A DNA stretch of 64,000 nucleotides from Yponomeuta sedellus. Its lineage: Eukaryota; Arthropoda; Insecta; Lepidoptera; Yponomeutidae. A program made the translations under genes and the position numbers. The stretch covers positions 12,250,037-12,314,036 of the forward strand of contig OW203726.1 of assembly GCA_934045075.1 (NCBI GenBank), read 5' to 3'. Within the stretch, counting starts at the first letter, position 1, and every line of letters begins with the position of its first letter. Below, in pieces: positions 30,546 to 41,135 of the stretch. The notes under the pieces were generated by a model, which made no database searches, was not told where the DNA came from, and saw nothing but the letters and a program-made list of their open reading frames with translations.

Positions 30546-31935
30546 TATGAATTTTGCTCGATTCCGGAAAATTGAGAAAAAATCATATTCTCTAGAATAC
30601 ATTAATACAGCATGATTGACCGTTCAACTAAGTTGTTAATTTAAGAACGCTATCATACTGAAAATTTTCACACATAGATATACCATCTTTGTGTAAAATT
30701 TTAAGTATCTTAATCTAGTAAAATTTTAGGCATCTAGGGATCATGTAAGATGTAATTATGTAAGAAACACTATTTTGTAAACATTATTGTAAACTTTTTG
30801 CTAGAGTAAATTATCTTATCTTATCTCAACTTACTAGTTTCAAATTTGAGTCAGAATATTCATTTAGGATAATATTGATTGATCAAATTGACTGCGTATT
30901 GAGTTTTGAAAATATTATTCATCCCATAAATGGAACATTGTTTGTTGTATTTGTGTTCTATATTTCTCTGTCTACCTCTCCGAAATACAGACGCTAGTTT
31001 ATGTATGTTTGTACTAGAGGCTCAGGCCAAAAGGGCCAATGGCGAGCTCTGGCCCCGATCGTGGCCATTGCCTTGCCGCGCGGCCTTTTAGGTTCAACCC
31101 GATGGGGTAGCTGTATTAAATTATTACAGTATTTTTGCCAGGGAATAAGGTGAGAAGGAAATTCAATTGCACATCATATTACGAAAAATACATTACACTA
31201 TTTATATTTTTCCTCTGAACTACCGAAATAATTTTACACTAAATCTAGTTCTGGGAATCTGCAACCGTGATCAAGTTGCTAAATTAATTAATAAGCATAT
31301 TGATGACTGCAGACCGATATTACTATTATTACACGCAAAACGAGTTTGCCTTGTTTATAATAAGTAAAAGTTCCGAAAATTCAAGAAAAGCCAGTGCCGT
31401 CATAGAAAGTATTGTAACGGTGCGTATTGGCCAAGCCAACACGGTGATTCACGAAACTTCGCTCGCTGTGACATAATAAACTCAATTAACATAAGGCTGG
31501 GTTCGGCCCGAGACCTCACTTTTCCTTACTGTTGTGCTCTTACTCATGCCCACTTGGTATACAGATGTTGATGCTTACGGGAATTCGAACAGGAAAAAAA
31601 ACAGATTTCCAGCGACTGATTTGTAATGAAAATATAGTCTCTATGTAGAAAAGTTACTTTGAGGGGTTGTCTCGTTCACCTAGCGTGTTTCTGGTTCTGA
31701 GTTCTGGTGAAATTTAAGGCAGTTGTCTAAATAATTAAACAAATAATAACCATCACTGCAGTGTCCAAGCTGCTTTGATAATAATATTTGTTTCATCAGT
31801 AGAATAAACCGATTATCTTTCAACCGACCCTTCTGAAATAGTACGAAGTACGGATTTTAGGCTTTATCATAAATTAAAATTTTTTTTGAATTGTGTGTTT
31901 ATACTGCTAAATAAAAAAATATTTGAATTTATTTA
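30546..31935. other. Non-coding; LINE tail trace and a GC-rich patch
   Basis: At 30795-30835 CTTATCTTATCT resembles LINE 3' tails seen at 38960 and 52955. At 31020-31110 a GC-rich patch (GCCAAAAGGGCCAATGGCGA) may be a repeat fragment. No gene. Confidence 0.4.
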
Positions 31936-32345
31936 TTAACAATTTGGGCCGTTTGAACATAGAACAGATAAAGACAATAAAACGAGTATAACATAGTGGC
32001 ACAAGTTGTCATACAACATAATGGTGACCGTACGGCACGCACTGTGGGCTGCAGCGCGACGTCGACGGCTCAGTGTATGGAGGCGCTTGCAGCTATCCGG
32101 TAATGTAACAGTCGCGTATGCTTGCAAGAATTCTGCTGGCGGTTCGTTGAACCTTGGGGAGTGCAGAACGCAACAGGGTGGGGGGACCACACTAGGTCAC
32201 CGCAGGCCGTCGGCACACTTACCTTGACTCGAGGCGCTGCGCGAAGCCGAACATTCTCCCGTCTCCGCCGCTGCTGCGGCCAAAGGAAAAAGTAGGCAAC
32301 AGCCCGCGCAGTTTTCTACCAATTATCTTTATGTAATTCATATTA
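31936..32345. other. CG-rich block around the possible minus-strand exon
   Basis: CpG dinucleotides are frequent at 32025-32110 and 32200-32320 in otherwise AT-rich DNA. This fits a promoter or a conserved exon region, but no core promoter motif is decisive. Confidence 0.35.
32223..32254 (-). CDS. Possible first coding exon of an unknown minus-strand gene
   Basis: On the minus strand an ATG at 32254-32252 opens MFGFAQRLES and the exon would end at 32223 with TCAAG followed by the strong donor GTAAGTG. The upstream 85 bp (to about 32340) are GC-rich and would be the 5' untranslated region (CAGCAGCGGCGGAGACGGGA just before the ATG). The purine-rich context fits an insect start site. The exon is short and I do not recognise the protein. 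The next exon would lie at lower coordinates, so the GACA array would sit in the intron. Alternatively the CG-rich patch and donor-like site may be chance. Confidence 0.3.
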
Positions 32346-32532
32346 TGCCGATCCACATTTTGAGTGCATTTTCCGTCCGAAATTATGGACTTGTTGTAAG
32401 TTGAATAATGTGATGCGACGTCGGTTACATATTTGTTTCGACATTCCATCGGCAAACAATAAATAAAACAGTGGGATTTAGTATAAATAATGTTATTTCT
32501 TAATGATTCGCGATACTCATACATAGTTATAT

Positions 32533-32559
32533 ATTAATCGGGTGTTTTACCCGATTAAT
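32533..32559. repeat. Hairpin, 11-bp arms
   Basis: ATTAATCGGGT and its exact reverse complement with a 5-nt loop. Confidence 0.8.
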
Positions 32560-32734
32560 AAGTTTTACCTAATAAATAATCAATACATACTCTTTCCGAG
32601 GCTCTTTAAATAGTACGTTAAAAGTGCTTTTCTCAGGTGCCAACATGACCACGCTACTAAGGAGGGCTCTCTAGAGCACGAAACATAAAGAAACATTCCT
32701 CTCTAAGATCAATTACTGCTGTTTCCAGTTACAC

Positions 32735-32796
32735 ACACTTTCGATGTCAATTTTAATAACCACCCTGTCAGTTATTAAAATTGACATCGAAAGTGT
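32735..32796. repeat. Perfect hairpin, 26-bp arms
   Basis: Arms 32735-32760 and 32771-32796 are exact inverted copies (start ACACTTTCGATGTC), with the 10-nt loop CACCCTGTCA. Confidence 0.9.
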
Positions 32797-33078
32797 TGCT
32801 CGAATCTTTGGGAGATCGTCCTGGGTGCCATAGAACAGGGTAGGTACATAAACTGAGATAACAAAATACTTACTCCTGACATCTCTATTACAACTAAATA
32901 GGGGTTAAAGTAATACGGCAAATACTTCTTTCATTAAATTGTATTAACAGACTGAATTATTGGCGCCCCTATTAACTCCTCTCAGGGGTGTGAATTATGA
33001 AAAACTACAAAAAATCTTATTAATTTTATTACAGTACATTTGTAATAATTTTCCAGGTTATATGACAAAAATAATCTA
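32797..33078. other. Non-coding, nothing recognised
   Basis: No gene or clear repeat. Confidence 0.45.
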
Positions 33079-33201
33079 TTATATTATTTTTAATGCACTA
33101 ACCCGTGCTAAGGACAAATTTAAAAACCTATTTACGGATAGCCAGAGGTTGCGGGTTCGAATCCCGGCATGGGTGGAATTTTTGCCTCTAAATAGATTTT
33201 T
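33079..33201 (+). mobile_element. SINE-1 copy D, short foldback form
   Basis: Begins with the inverted 3' end (AATGCACTAACCCGTGCTAA), has a shortened left arm, then GATAGCCAGAGGTTGCGGG, TTCGAATCCCGGCATGGGTG and the right arm. AAAAATAATCTA occurs just before (33067-33078) and just after (33202-33213), a possible 12-bp target-site duplication, though AT-rich. Confidence 0.65.
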
Positions 33202-33286
33202 AAAAATAATCTACTCCCCTTACACATTTTGCACCCCTTTTTGCCTCTTTAAGGGTTGGACTTCGTAAAACTCGGCCTTATTTCTA

Positions 33287-34345
33287 GTTATAAAGGAACA
33301 TTTTGTGCAAAAAACAAAATTTATCAAAATTTGCTCTTGACGTTCATCAATTTGGGCTCTATATTGATGAGATAGTCAGAACTTTGCTTTTTCATGTAAA
33401 AGATTTTATTTTTTTAAGCCCGCGGCGAGCTTGGTGCAACGACCAATGAGAGTTGACGAAGTGAATAGCAATAATTGTCACGATCAAACCTTGGCAAGGA
33501 GCAAGTGGCAAACCCTGGTCTACGTTATAAAGGAACGCTTTGTGCAAAAGATAAAATTTATCAAAATTTGCTCTTGACGTTCATCAATTTGGGCTCTATA
33601 TTGATGAGATAGTCAAAACTTTGCTTTTTCATGTAAAAGATTTAATTTTTTAAGCCCGCGGCGAGCTTGCGTGCAACGACCAATGAGAGTTGACGGAGTG
33701 AATAGCAATAATTGTCACGATCAAACGTTGGCAAGGAGCAAGTGGCAAACCCTGGTCTACGTTATAAAGGAACGCTTTGTGCAAAAGATAAAATTTATCA
33801 AAATTTGCTCTTGACGTTCATCAATTTGGGCTCTATATTGATGAGATAGTCAAAACTGCTTTTTCATGTAAAAGATTTAATTTTTTTAAGCCCGCGGCGA
33901 GCTTGCGTGCAACGACCAATGAGAGTTGACGGAGTGAATAGCAATAATTGTCACGATCAAACGTTGGCAAGGAGCAAGTGGCAAACCCTGGTCTACGTTA
34001 TAAAGGAACGTTTTGTGCAAAAGATAAAATTTATCAAAATTTGCTCTTGACGTTCATCAATTTTGGCTCTTTATTGATGAGATAGTCAAAACTTTGCTTT
34101 TTCATGTAAAAGATTTAATTTTTTTAAGCCCGCGGCGAGCTTGCGTGCAACGACCAATGAGAGTTAACGGAGTGAATAGCAATAATTGTCACGATCAAAC
34201 GTTGGCAAGGAGCAAGTGGCAAACCCTGGTCTACGTTATAAAGGAACTCTTTGTGCAAAACATAAAATTTATCAAAATTTGCTCTTGACGTTCATCAATT
34301 TGGGCTGGATATTAATGAAATAATCAGAACTTTGCTTTTTCATGT
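33287..34345 (+). repeat. Tandem array, about 237-bp unit, 4.5 copies
   Basis: Units begin with GTTATAAAGGAAC at 33287, 33524, 33761, 33997 and 34235, giving periods of 237, 237, 236 and 238 bp. The first half has CTCTTGACGTTCATCAATTT; the second half has CGCGGCGAGCTTGCGTGCAA and GGAGCAAGTGGCAAACCCTG. The second half is a diverged RTE-C end (RACVQRPMRVNG and SKWQTLVY can be read). The last unit breaks at about 34345 where an RTE-C copy begins. Confidence 0.9.
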
Positions 34346-34354
34346 ATAAGATTT

Positions 34355-34900
34355 TGATGTATCAGCACTCCATTTTGTGCAGCCGAAACATCTCCAAAAG
34401 AGATAGATTCGCTATTCATAATGGTGTGCTAGTCCCAACACTTATGTATGGTAGCGAGACTTGGGTGTGGAAAAAGAAGCAAGAAAGTAGATTTAATGCA
34501 GTAGAAATGAGGTCCTTGAGAAGTATGTGTAGTATTACTTTGAATAACAGGATACGCAATGCAAATGTTGTGGACTGAAAGAGGATGTAGTGACTAGGAT
34601 TTTGAAAGGAAGGTTGCGTTGGTTTGGACATGTGGATGAAGAAAGAAAGATTGACGAAACAAATATATGTTGCGAATGTGAGTGAAAGGACTGGTAAGGA
34701 ACGTCCCAAGCGGACATACATCGACCAAATAGGGGATGTATTAGCAAAGGGAACGATAAAAAGTACCCGGAACCGGCGTGCATGCATGCAACGACTTATG
34801 AACGTTGATGAAGCGAAGGTGTCAGGATCGTGGCAAATGGCAGTCCCTGGTCTTTGCCTACCCCTCTGGGATACAGGCGTGAGGTTATGTATCTATTTAG
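34355..34900 (+). pseudogene. RTE-C copy, C-terminal half, broken
   Basis: Translates in pieces: FAIHNGVLVPTLMYGSETWV, then NAVEMRSLRSMC up to a stop at 34576-34578. After a frame change come KERLTKQIYVANVSERTGKE, TYIDQIGDVLAKG, TRNRRACMQRLMNVDEAKV and the 3' end TGGGATACAGGCGTGAGGTT followed by ATGTATC. These are the thumb and C-terminal regions of an RTE-like reverse transcriptase. At least two frame breaks make it inactive. Confidence 0.8.
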
Positions 34901-35055
34901 ATTTTTTTAAGCCCGCGGCGAGCTTGCGTGCAACGACCAATGAGGGTTGAGGAAGTGAAGAGCAATCATTGTCACGATCAAACGTTGGCAAGCAGCGAGT
35001 GGTAAACCCTGGTCTCGGCTTACCCCAGCGGGATACACGCGTGAATTAATGTAAT
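34901..35055 (+). repeat. Detached half unit of the 237-bp array, with intact element end
   Basis: From TTTTTTTAAGCCCGCGGCGA to the CTGGTCTC at about 35010 it matches the second half of the tandem unit. Unlike the array units it continues into CTTACCCCAGCGGGATACAC and GCGTGAATT, a complete RTE-type 3' end. It probably shows what the array unit looked like before tandem duplication. Confidence 0.7.
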
Positions 35056-35122
35056 GTTGGTTAGTAAATGTAATACATTTTTTGAACTAAAACTTTCGTA
35101 AGTACTACACATTATTTAATTA

Positions 35123-35244
35123 TGACCGGATTAACTTAGGCTTTTTGTCGAAAGAGTCCGACCACTCACCATGATTAAGCTCTGCGAATCAGAGCGAAAC
35201 CTGGTCGGACTCTTCCGACAAAAAGCCTTGTGAGTTAATCCGGA
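35123..35244. repeat. Foldback element with about 42-bp arms
   Basis: Left arm 35123-35164 and right arm 35201-35244 pair through CTTTTTGTCG, AGAGTCCGACCA and CCGGATTAAC, with one mismatch and a 3-nt bulge. The 36-bp centre contains a weak second hairpin. It could be a small non-autonomous DNA transposon. Confidence 0.75.
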
Positions 35245-35401
35245 CGTAATCAAATATCGTAATGCATTTTTTTGCATTTGGACATCTTTCCGCTAATAGT
35301 AAGAAAATAGAATAAGTAAAATATTTACACAAAAACCTCAGATCATGATCTGAGACAAAAACCCATTGTTGCCATTACATTATTAAGTTTACTACCAATA
35401 A

Positions 35402-35471
35402 GGGAACAAAATTAAGTAATTAGGTATGTTAGTATTCTTACTAACATACCTGATTACTTAATTTTGTTCCC
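35402..35471. repeat. Hairpin, 33-bp arms, 4-nt loop
   Basis: Arms 35402-35434 and 35439-35471 are inverted copies with one mismatch, starting GGGAACAAAATTAAGTAAT. Confidence 0.9.
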
Positions 35472-36759
35472 ACTGGACATTGAACTATCTGAACTATTGG
35501 GACTTTGTTGAAGTTCATTGGCTCAAAACCGCGTTTAAACCAATGCGGGTATTAACATAATAACGTTGTTGACAGTCTTAAAAGAATACAGGGTCAAAGA
35601 TAGGCGTAAGGGACATAACAATATGTTGGCTGGATATTGTTAAATACTGTAAAAATCACGCAGGTCCTCCGTGCATGAAGTAGATGTATTAGTGTGAAAA
35701 TTAGTATAATTTTGACATTTTCCACTTAAAGGATTGTGGTAATTATTCATTTTTTTAATTTAGTTTTGTTATTAAATTAAATTTTTCATAATTATTTTTC
35801 CATTGCAATAAATGTTACTTACAATTTTATACTCATTATTAATATTCTATCGCCTGAATTTGAGAAATTTTGTGTTCCTTATATTTTTTCTAGACAATTC
35901 TTTAAATTACTAGATTTATCTCTAGAAATTGGTGTTAACTGCTGATCCAAGGCGCGAGCGTATCAGAAAATCTTTAGGCTTTTGTGGAACCACCGCTAAC
36001 GGAGGAAATTATAAACGGTTATCAAAAGCCACTCGTATAAAATGCTGAGTCAGATAATTAACTATACTCAAAATGTGTAACATTTTAAATTAAATACTTT
36101 TTAAAGTGTATTGTGTTTCAGATTAGAACGAACTACTTATGTAGTACACTAAACGAGCAATTGGGGGCCAGAAGCAATGTATGTGCCAGTATGTAAAATA
36201 AAAAATAAAAATAAAATAAATTAACTTCGTCTGGCTGTTAGTTACAATGGATTATTTTTGCATATCTTCTGATATCCAGATTGACTAGGGACTTAGGTAA
36301 GGTTTCTTATTAGTCTATTTGTCAGTTTTTTACTTAAATCATAATTTTACAAGTAGTGTCGTGCCAACGTCCCAACATAAAGGATCGCAAATTATGTAGG
36401 TTTTTGTGGGTCGAAAAAATAATTTATCAAAGCATCTTAAACAGAGACGGGGCCTCGGCTAGAGATTGGCTAATAGCAGGCATTGACTTTGTTCGCCAGC
36501 AGAGTTCAACGCTCGTCCAACCATCTAGCCAGTCTCACGAATACTTACACAATGGTATTTTTTGTGCAGCCATGATCTTTTTGGTTATGACATCATCTTC
36601 ACGAGCTAACCTATGCTTAGGAAATTACATACCTACCTTATCTACGAACAAAAGGTATAATATTCGGCAATTTAGTTGTGTGTTGCGGTGCTCTATGACT
36701 ACATCTAGATAAGTATTTTGCGATTTTAATTTTCTATTCTAATAGTCTTGTTTTTGTAG
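35472..36759. other. Non-coding, nothing recognised
   Basis: An open frame at 36356-36712 (118 codons, no ATG start needed to keep it open) has no domain I recognise and no good splice context. Otherwise AT-rich. Confidence 0.45.
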
Positions 36760-36930
36760 TAGCAAAGACACTAACTGTGAAAGAAAACACCGTGACCTGA
36801 GTGTTTGAGGTGTCCACATACCCTAGCACTTGAAATTTTCAATTCACGGTGGGCACGCGTGCCGATTAAACCCATACTCTCTGAGAGAAGATATATGCTC
36901 TACAGTGGGACATACACAGGCAGCATTCCA
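36760..36930 (+). repeat. Family B, 3' part
   Basis: AACTGTGAAAGAAAACACCG, GAGTGTTTGAGGTG, ACGGTGGGCACGCGTG and CTCTGAGAGAAG appear in the usual order. Confidence 0.65.
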
Positions 36931-37954
36931 TATATTGTAATAGTTTTGATAAGGATGCTTCGGATACCTTTTTTAATTTAAGTATTCCTTATCCTACAAT
37001 TTTAATACATTGCTTTTTATGTTTTAGACATTTGTTTTATTAATTGTCAATTACTTACGTAATATGATTATTGCGTTGACGAACCGAAACTAAATAATAT
37101 TTCCTGTAACGCCTACACAGTTTTTTACAAAGCAAAGTATTTTTTGTAACAAAGTTACCTAGAGCCGAGATACTGTTGACCTCTTTACTGCCAACACCGG
37201 CCACCTCATGGTAGCTCTTATTCTGTGCGCTATAGGTGCGAATAAATTGAGTAGCCGTTAATGAGGTCCACTGTACATTGCATAAGAAAGCTGCAAAAAG
37301 TTTGTTAAGTATTTATTGCTCACTCATCATAAAAGTTCAAAAAAATCATGACGGGAGAGTACCAATCCAAGCAAAGCGAACTACCTCCATAAAATATTAG
37401 AACCTATTGCGCATCAATTTTCAAGCTCTCGCGTTTTTTACAAACATCTCGATTTGGCGCGCAAAAAGTCAAGGAAGATTTTTGGAAGTAGTTTGGGCCC
37501 TCCAGCGACGGTTACGTAAGTCCATCTAGCTTCAAGGTCGGGGACGTTGATCCCAAATTGCTGATCGAGTCCTGCCTGCCGCCTCCACGCCTGCGGGGTG
37601 CGCGGCCCGCGGAGGGGCGAGGAACTAGGAGGCAATTTTTTTTGGGCTACGTCTACCACATAAAAATATAACTCGTATTACTTATATTTTAGAATGTATG
37701 GATTCGAACAAAGCCTTTCGAACTCTACAACATTTTCAATTGACATACAATTTTGGTGACATCTGGGAAGTATAGAATGTTGATTACAGGAATTACATAA
37801 TGAACTTAAAATTTATGGTTTACTTTCTTGCATATATAAAATAATATCCTATTGTAAAATCCTTTTGAACCCACAACTTTGCAAACAGGAATACATGTAT
37901 TTTTTATTGGTCGATACTAACAATTTAATATTAATCTTCGTATTTAATGGATTA
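36931..37954. other. Non-coding, one CG-rich patch
   Basis: 37495-37640 is CG-rich (GGTGCGCGGCCCGCGGAGGG). No exon was identified. Confidence 0.4.
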
Positions 37955-38082
37955 GTATAGTCGTCGTCGTCGTCGTCAGGCTATACTAGTTCACTGGACA
38001 TAGACTTCCCCTAATTTAATGCGTTGCCGATACGGCAAGTTGAAGACAGGGCGTTATGGCGCTCATTAGGGGATTAGTATAG
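37955..38082 (-). mobile_element. Family E 3' end with (GAC)n tail
   Basis: Minus strand ends GTCCAGTGAACTAGTATAGC then (GAC)n, after GCGCCATAACGCCCTGTC. Same 3' end as 17430-17485 and 56820-56875. Confidence 0.65.
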
Positions 38083-38256
38083 TGATGTAAACTATGAAAT
38101 ATTACTGTAACTTTGTTTAACTCATTTTATGTGACAATTTAAATATTTGTTAATTTTGTACTGTCATCCAATACTGGATCTTATTGCCTGAAATACAATA
38201 TTTATTATATTACAAGTAAGTTTGCCGCTTATGTTTGTTTTTGAGATATTAGCTTC

Positions 38257-39051
38257 CAAATGGATGAACCGATATAAAAGTATGGTTTAATTGTTATGAT
38301 TATTAGCTGTGACTGTAACAATATTACAGTTTAGCTGCAATACTAACAAATCATGTATAGTGTACTCAAACTACACATTATTTGTTAGAATTTTACCTAA
38401 GAATCCCTCAAAAATACGTAATTGAGCTGAATTTCTTGAAAACAGCTTCACAAATGTTACAAAACAGTCACAGCTAATAATCATTTCAATAAAACCATAC
38501 TTTTATGTCGGTTCTTAGTTACAATACTAACAAATATATTAAACTTTCGCGACTTGAACACATAGTTAATCGGGAATGTGGTTTCAAACTGTCGCAAACG
38601 TGGGATCCGGTCATCAAGAAGTGTTCGAGTGGTAAAAAGTCGCATGGCTTATCGTCCGATATTGTCAGTGTAGTGTGTCGCAGCCCTAATAGTGCTTTGT
38701 GATGGCTGATTAAGGGTAGTCTGAAACCTTATCAGCCGAAGATGCGAACGGGTACCAGCCATCAGTCTTCTCGTAACCACGATGACTGTAACGTCTTTAA
38801 AACGTCGAGGTAAAACATCAATAAATTACTACGCAATTAAGGCCCGAAAATATTGTAACTAAATACTAACAAATAATGTGTAGTTCGAGTACACTACACA
38901 TGATTTGTTAGTATTGCAGCTAAACTTGTTGTTTTTCCAGTGTACAATAACGAATATTCTTATGTTATCTTATCTAAACTATAATATTGTAACAGTCACA
39001 GCTAATAATAATTTCAATAAAACCATACTTTTATGTCGGTTCATCCATTTG
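38257..39051. mobile_element. 795-bp foldback (MITE-like) element with nested changes
   Basis: The outer arms 38257-38333 and 38975-39051 are inverted repeats (77 bp each) with CAAATGGATGAACCGA at the left end. The next arm pair, 38334-38388 and 38867-38920, shares GCTGCAATACTAACAAATC. A third, internal copy of the right arm lies at 38459-38516. The right side carries a 50-bp insertion with CTAAAC on both sides (38926-38974). No transposase frame was seen; the centre (38520-38860) contains GGGTACCAGCCATCAGTCTT, a phrase from another dispersed repeat. Confidence 0.7.
38926..38974 (+). mobile_element. Very short LINE tail inserted in the foldback right arm
   Basis: TTGTTTTTCCAGTGTACAAT-like sequence ending CTTATGTTATCTTATC, like the LINE tail at 52920-52966. 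CTAAAC flanks both ends. The left arm of the element lacks this segment, so it is an insertion. Confidence 0.55.
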
Positions 39052-40904
39052 TTAAGGGAAGGATTTGTTAACAGACACATGGCGTAACTACTAATCATTT
39101 TCTTCATTACTGGTTCCATTTCAAATTAATCTGGAATTAATAAATGTGATGTCAAAAGATTAAAATCTTGAGAGGTTGCAAACAGCATACTATGTTTGAG
39201 TACACTAAAAGTTAATTTCTAACCGTTTGTAATTCTTTTTCACTTTTGTAAAGCTTATGCTGATCCCGCTGATATCACTGTTTTTCTTAATCAACAAATA
39301 TTCCGTTACATAACGTGTGATAACAAAATATGTTGTTTTGAGTCAGCTTTGGAAGCATGATTTTAAGAAACTGTCTGTTGTCTGTCCCAAATTTGGAAAT
39401 TCAAGCAGTAGACTCTGCAGGATTATGAAAAAAATCAATATAATGGACGGAAGCGGCCTGATCGTAAATCAATGCAAAAGAATGGTAACAAACAATTAAA
39501 CTTTCACACTTAATATTCCTTGCCCAAGGGGTGGTCAAGCGCTTTCTTTGGCAAAAAAAAAATTTGGAACAGTAAGAAGTTGATAGATTCACCCTTTCTT
39601 TTATTGCGAAAGCTACTGAGTTGTAAAATTCTTTAATAGACATACAAAGGCTCTGCTGCTGAACAAATAAATTAAGTGCCCTCGAACGGTCCCTTTGGAG
39701 GAATTTGCAGAGTCATAGTCTAGCTCTTTGATAGGCTTTCTTCGCCTACATTGCCTTAAGTTTGCTATTTTTAAGTTAAGACATGTAGAATTATTTTTTA
39801 TTTTTAAAACTAGAAAAAAATATTCGTACAAAAAAATGTTTTGCTTCATAGAACAATCGCGGCAAAAACCCAACAATTTCTGTTAACGAGCGTCTTTGAC
39901 AATCGCACATCTTGGGTCCCCAGGAAACGCAATAGTTTCTATGTCATTGTGTTTTTGTCGGGGCAATGTGTGTTTGGTTGGAGAACCGTTAGATTTTTTC
40001 CTCCACCCCCGATTATAAAGGCCACCCTTTTCATGCAAAAAAACGCCAACAGGTAGAGAGCAAATTTGATGATCGGACCCAGCGATTATACACACCGCCG
40101 TATGTAATACACGTAGTTATTGTTCAAAAGTTCTATTTTGCCGCGTTTTCAAAATAGTAACTGTAAAAAACCTTCTCGGATACCGTTCCTTGTTCAATCG
40201 ACGATCAAGATTGCTTCTCAAACGGGACGATCGTTGGATAAGAGTTTTAATTGCAACAATGGATGCCATTCATTGGCAGAACTGTGACTTGAGTATTGAA
40301 ATAATACAGACTGGAAATATTAGAGCTAGTTACCGTTAAGATATTATAGAAACACACAAAGATATGGCAACGGAAAATATTTTTTTGCATAGAAGTTAGA
40401 AACAAAAATATATTACAATTTTATACGCCACTAATGTAATATATACGTATTTTAAGTGTATTATTATCTATGCCCAGAATATAATAATTTAGTTCAAAGT
40501 ATAGTCTAAAGGATAAGCAATATATTTAAATGAACAAGTATGATTTCTCTTTATTTATTCCGGGTATTTATTGTATTTAATGGTTAGATAGAACAACAGA
40601 TATAAATTTTATTAAAGTTAGAATTTTAATAAGCAGTACTACCATAGTAATTTATTATTTAGTTAATTAGATATTCAATGATCATTCTATTCCCCATGCG
40701 TAGAACAGCTGAATTAGCTCTATTGTTATGAAATAAAAAGAAATACGTCTTTTTGCACCTCTTCCCGGGTACATTTATATTGGTCTCAAGCATTCTATAT
40801 TAACAGCATTATGCTACACCTTCATTACAAATATATTATTATATGACATTTACACTGGACTAGAGATAGAAATAGTCAAATCGCCTTCATCATCGGCCAT
40901 GGCA
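39052..40904. other. Non-coding AT-rich DNA
   Basis: Short open frames at 39401-39876 and 39841-40095 carry no recognisable domain. Nothing else seen. Confidence 0.4.
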
Positions 40905-41135
40905 TTGGTGGTGAGTGAGCGGGAGGGGGAGATGTGACATCCCGCTTCCGCACAGCAGTTCATTCACCCGGCAGCGCGGAAGAGCAGCGCGGGCGCAGGT
41001 ACGTGGCTGTACGCGGGTACTCGTGGAGGAAGGACGTCTCCGACCATGAACCGAGCGATGTTTTATCAGTTATCCGGAGGTGCCTGTGAGCTCGGCCGTG
41101 CGACCGACAGCTCCCGCGCAATGCATCCCCAATAG
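40905..41135. other. CG-rich block, possible regulatory or 5' exon sequence
   Basis: CG-dense, with GGCAGCGCGGAAGAGCAGCG and a donor-like CAG|GTACGT at 40996-41004 on the plus strand. It could be a noncoding first exon, but no partner acceptor can be proved. Confidence 0.3.

Noticed and set aside
33287..34345. CRISPR-like direct repeats
   Set aside because: The units are 237 bp, directly tandem, without spacers, and of retrotransposon origin in a eukaryotic genome.
36356..36712. 118-codon open frame on the plus strand
   Set aside because: No recognisable domain, and no splice or promoter context; about what chance allows in this length.
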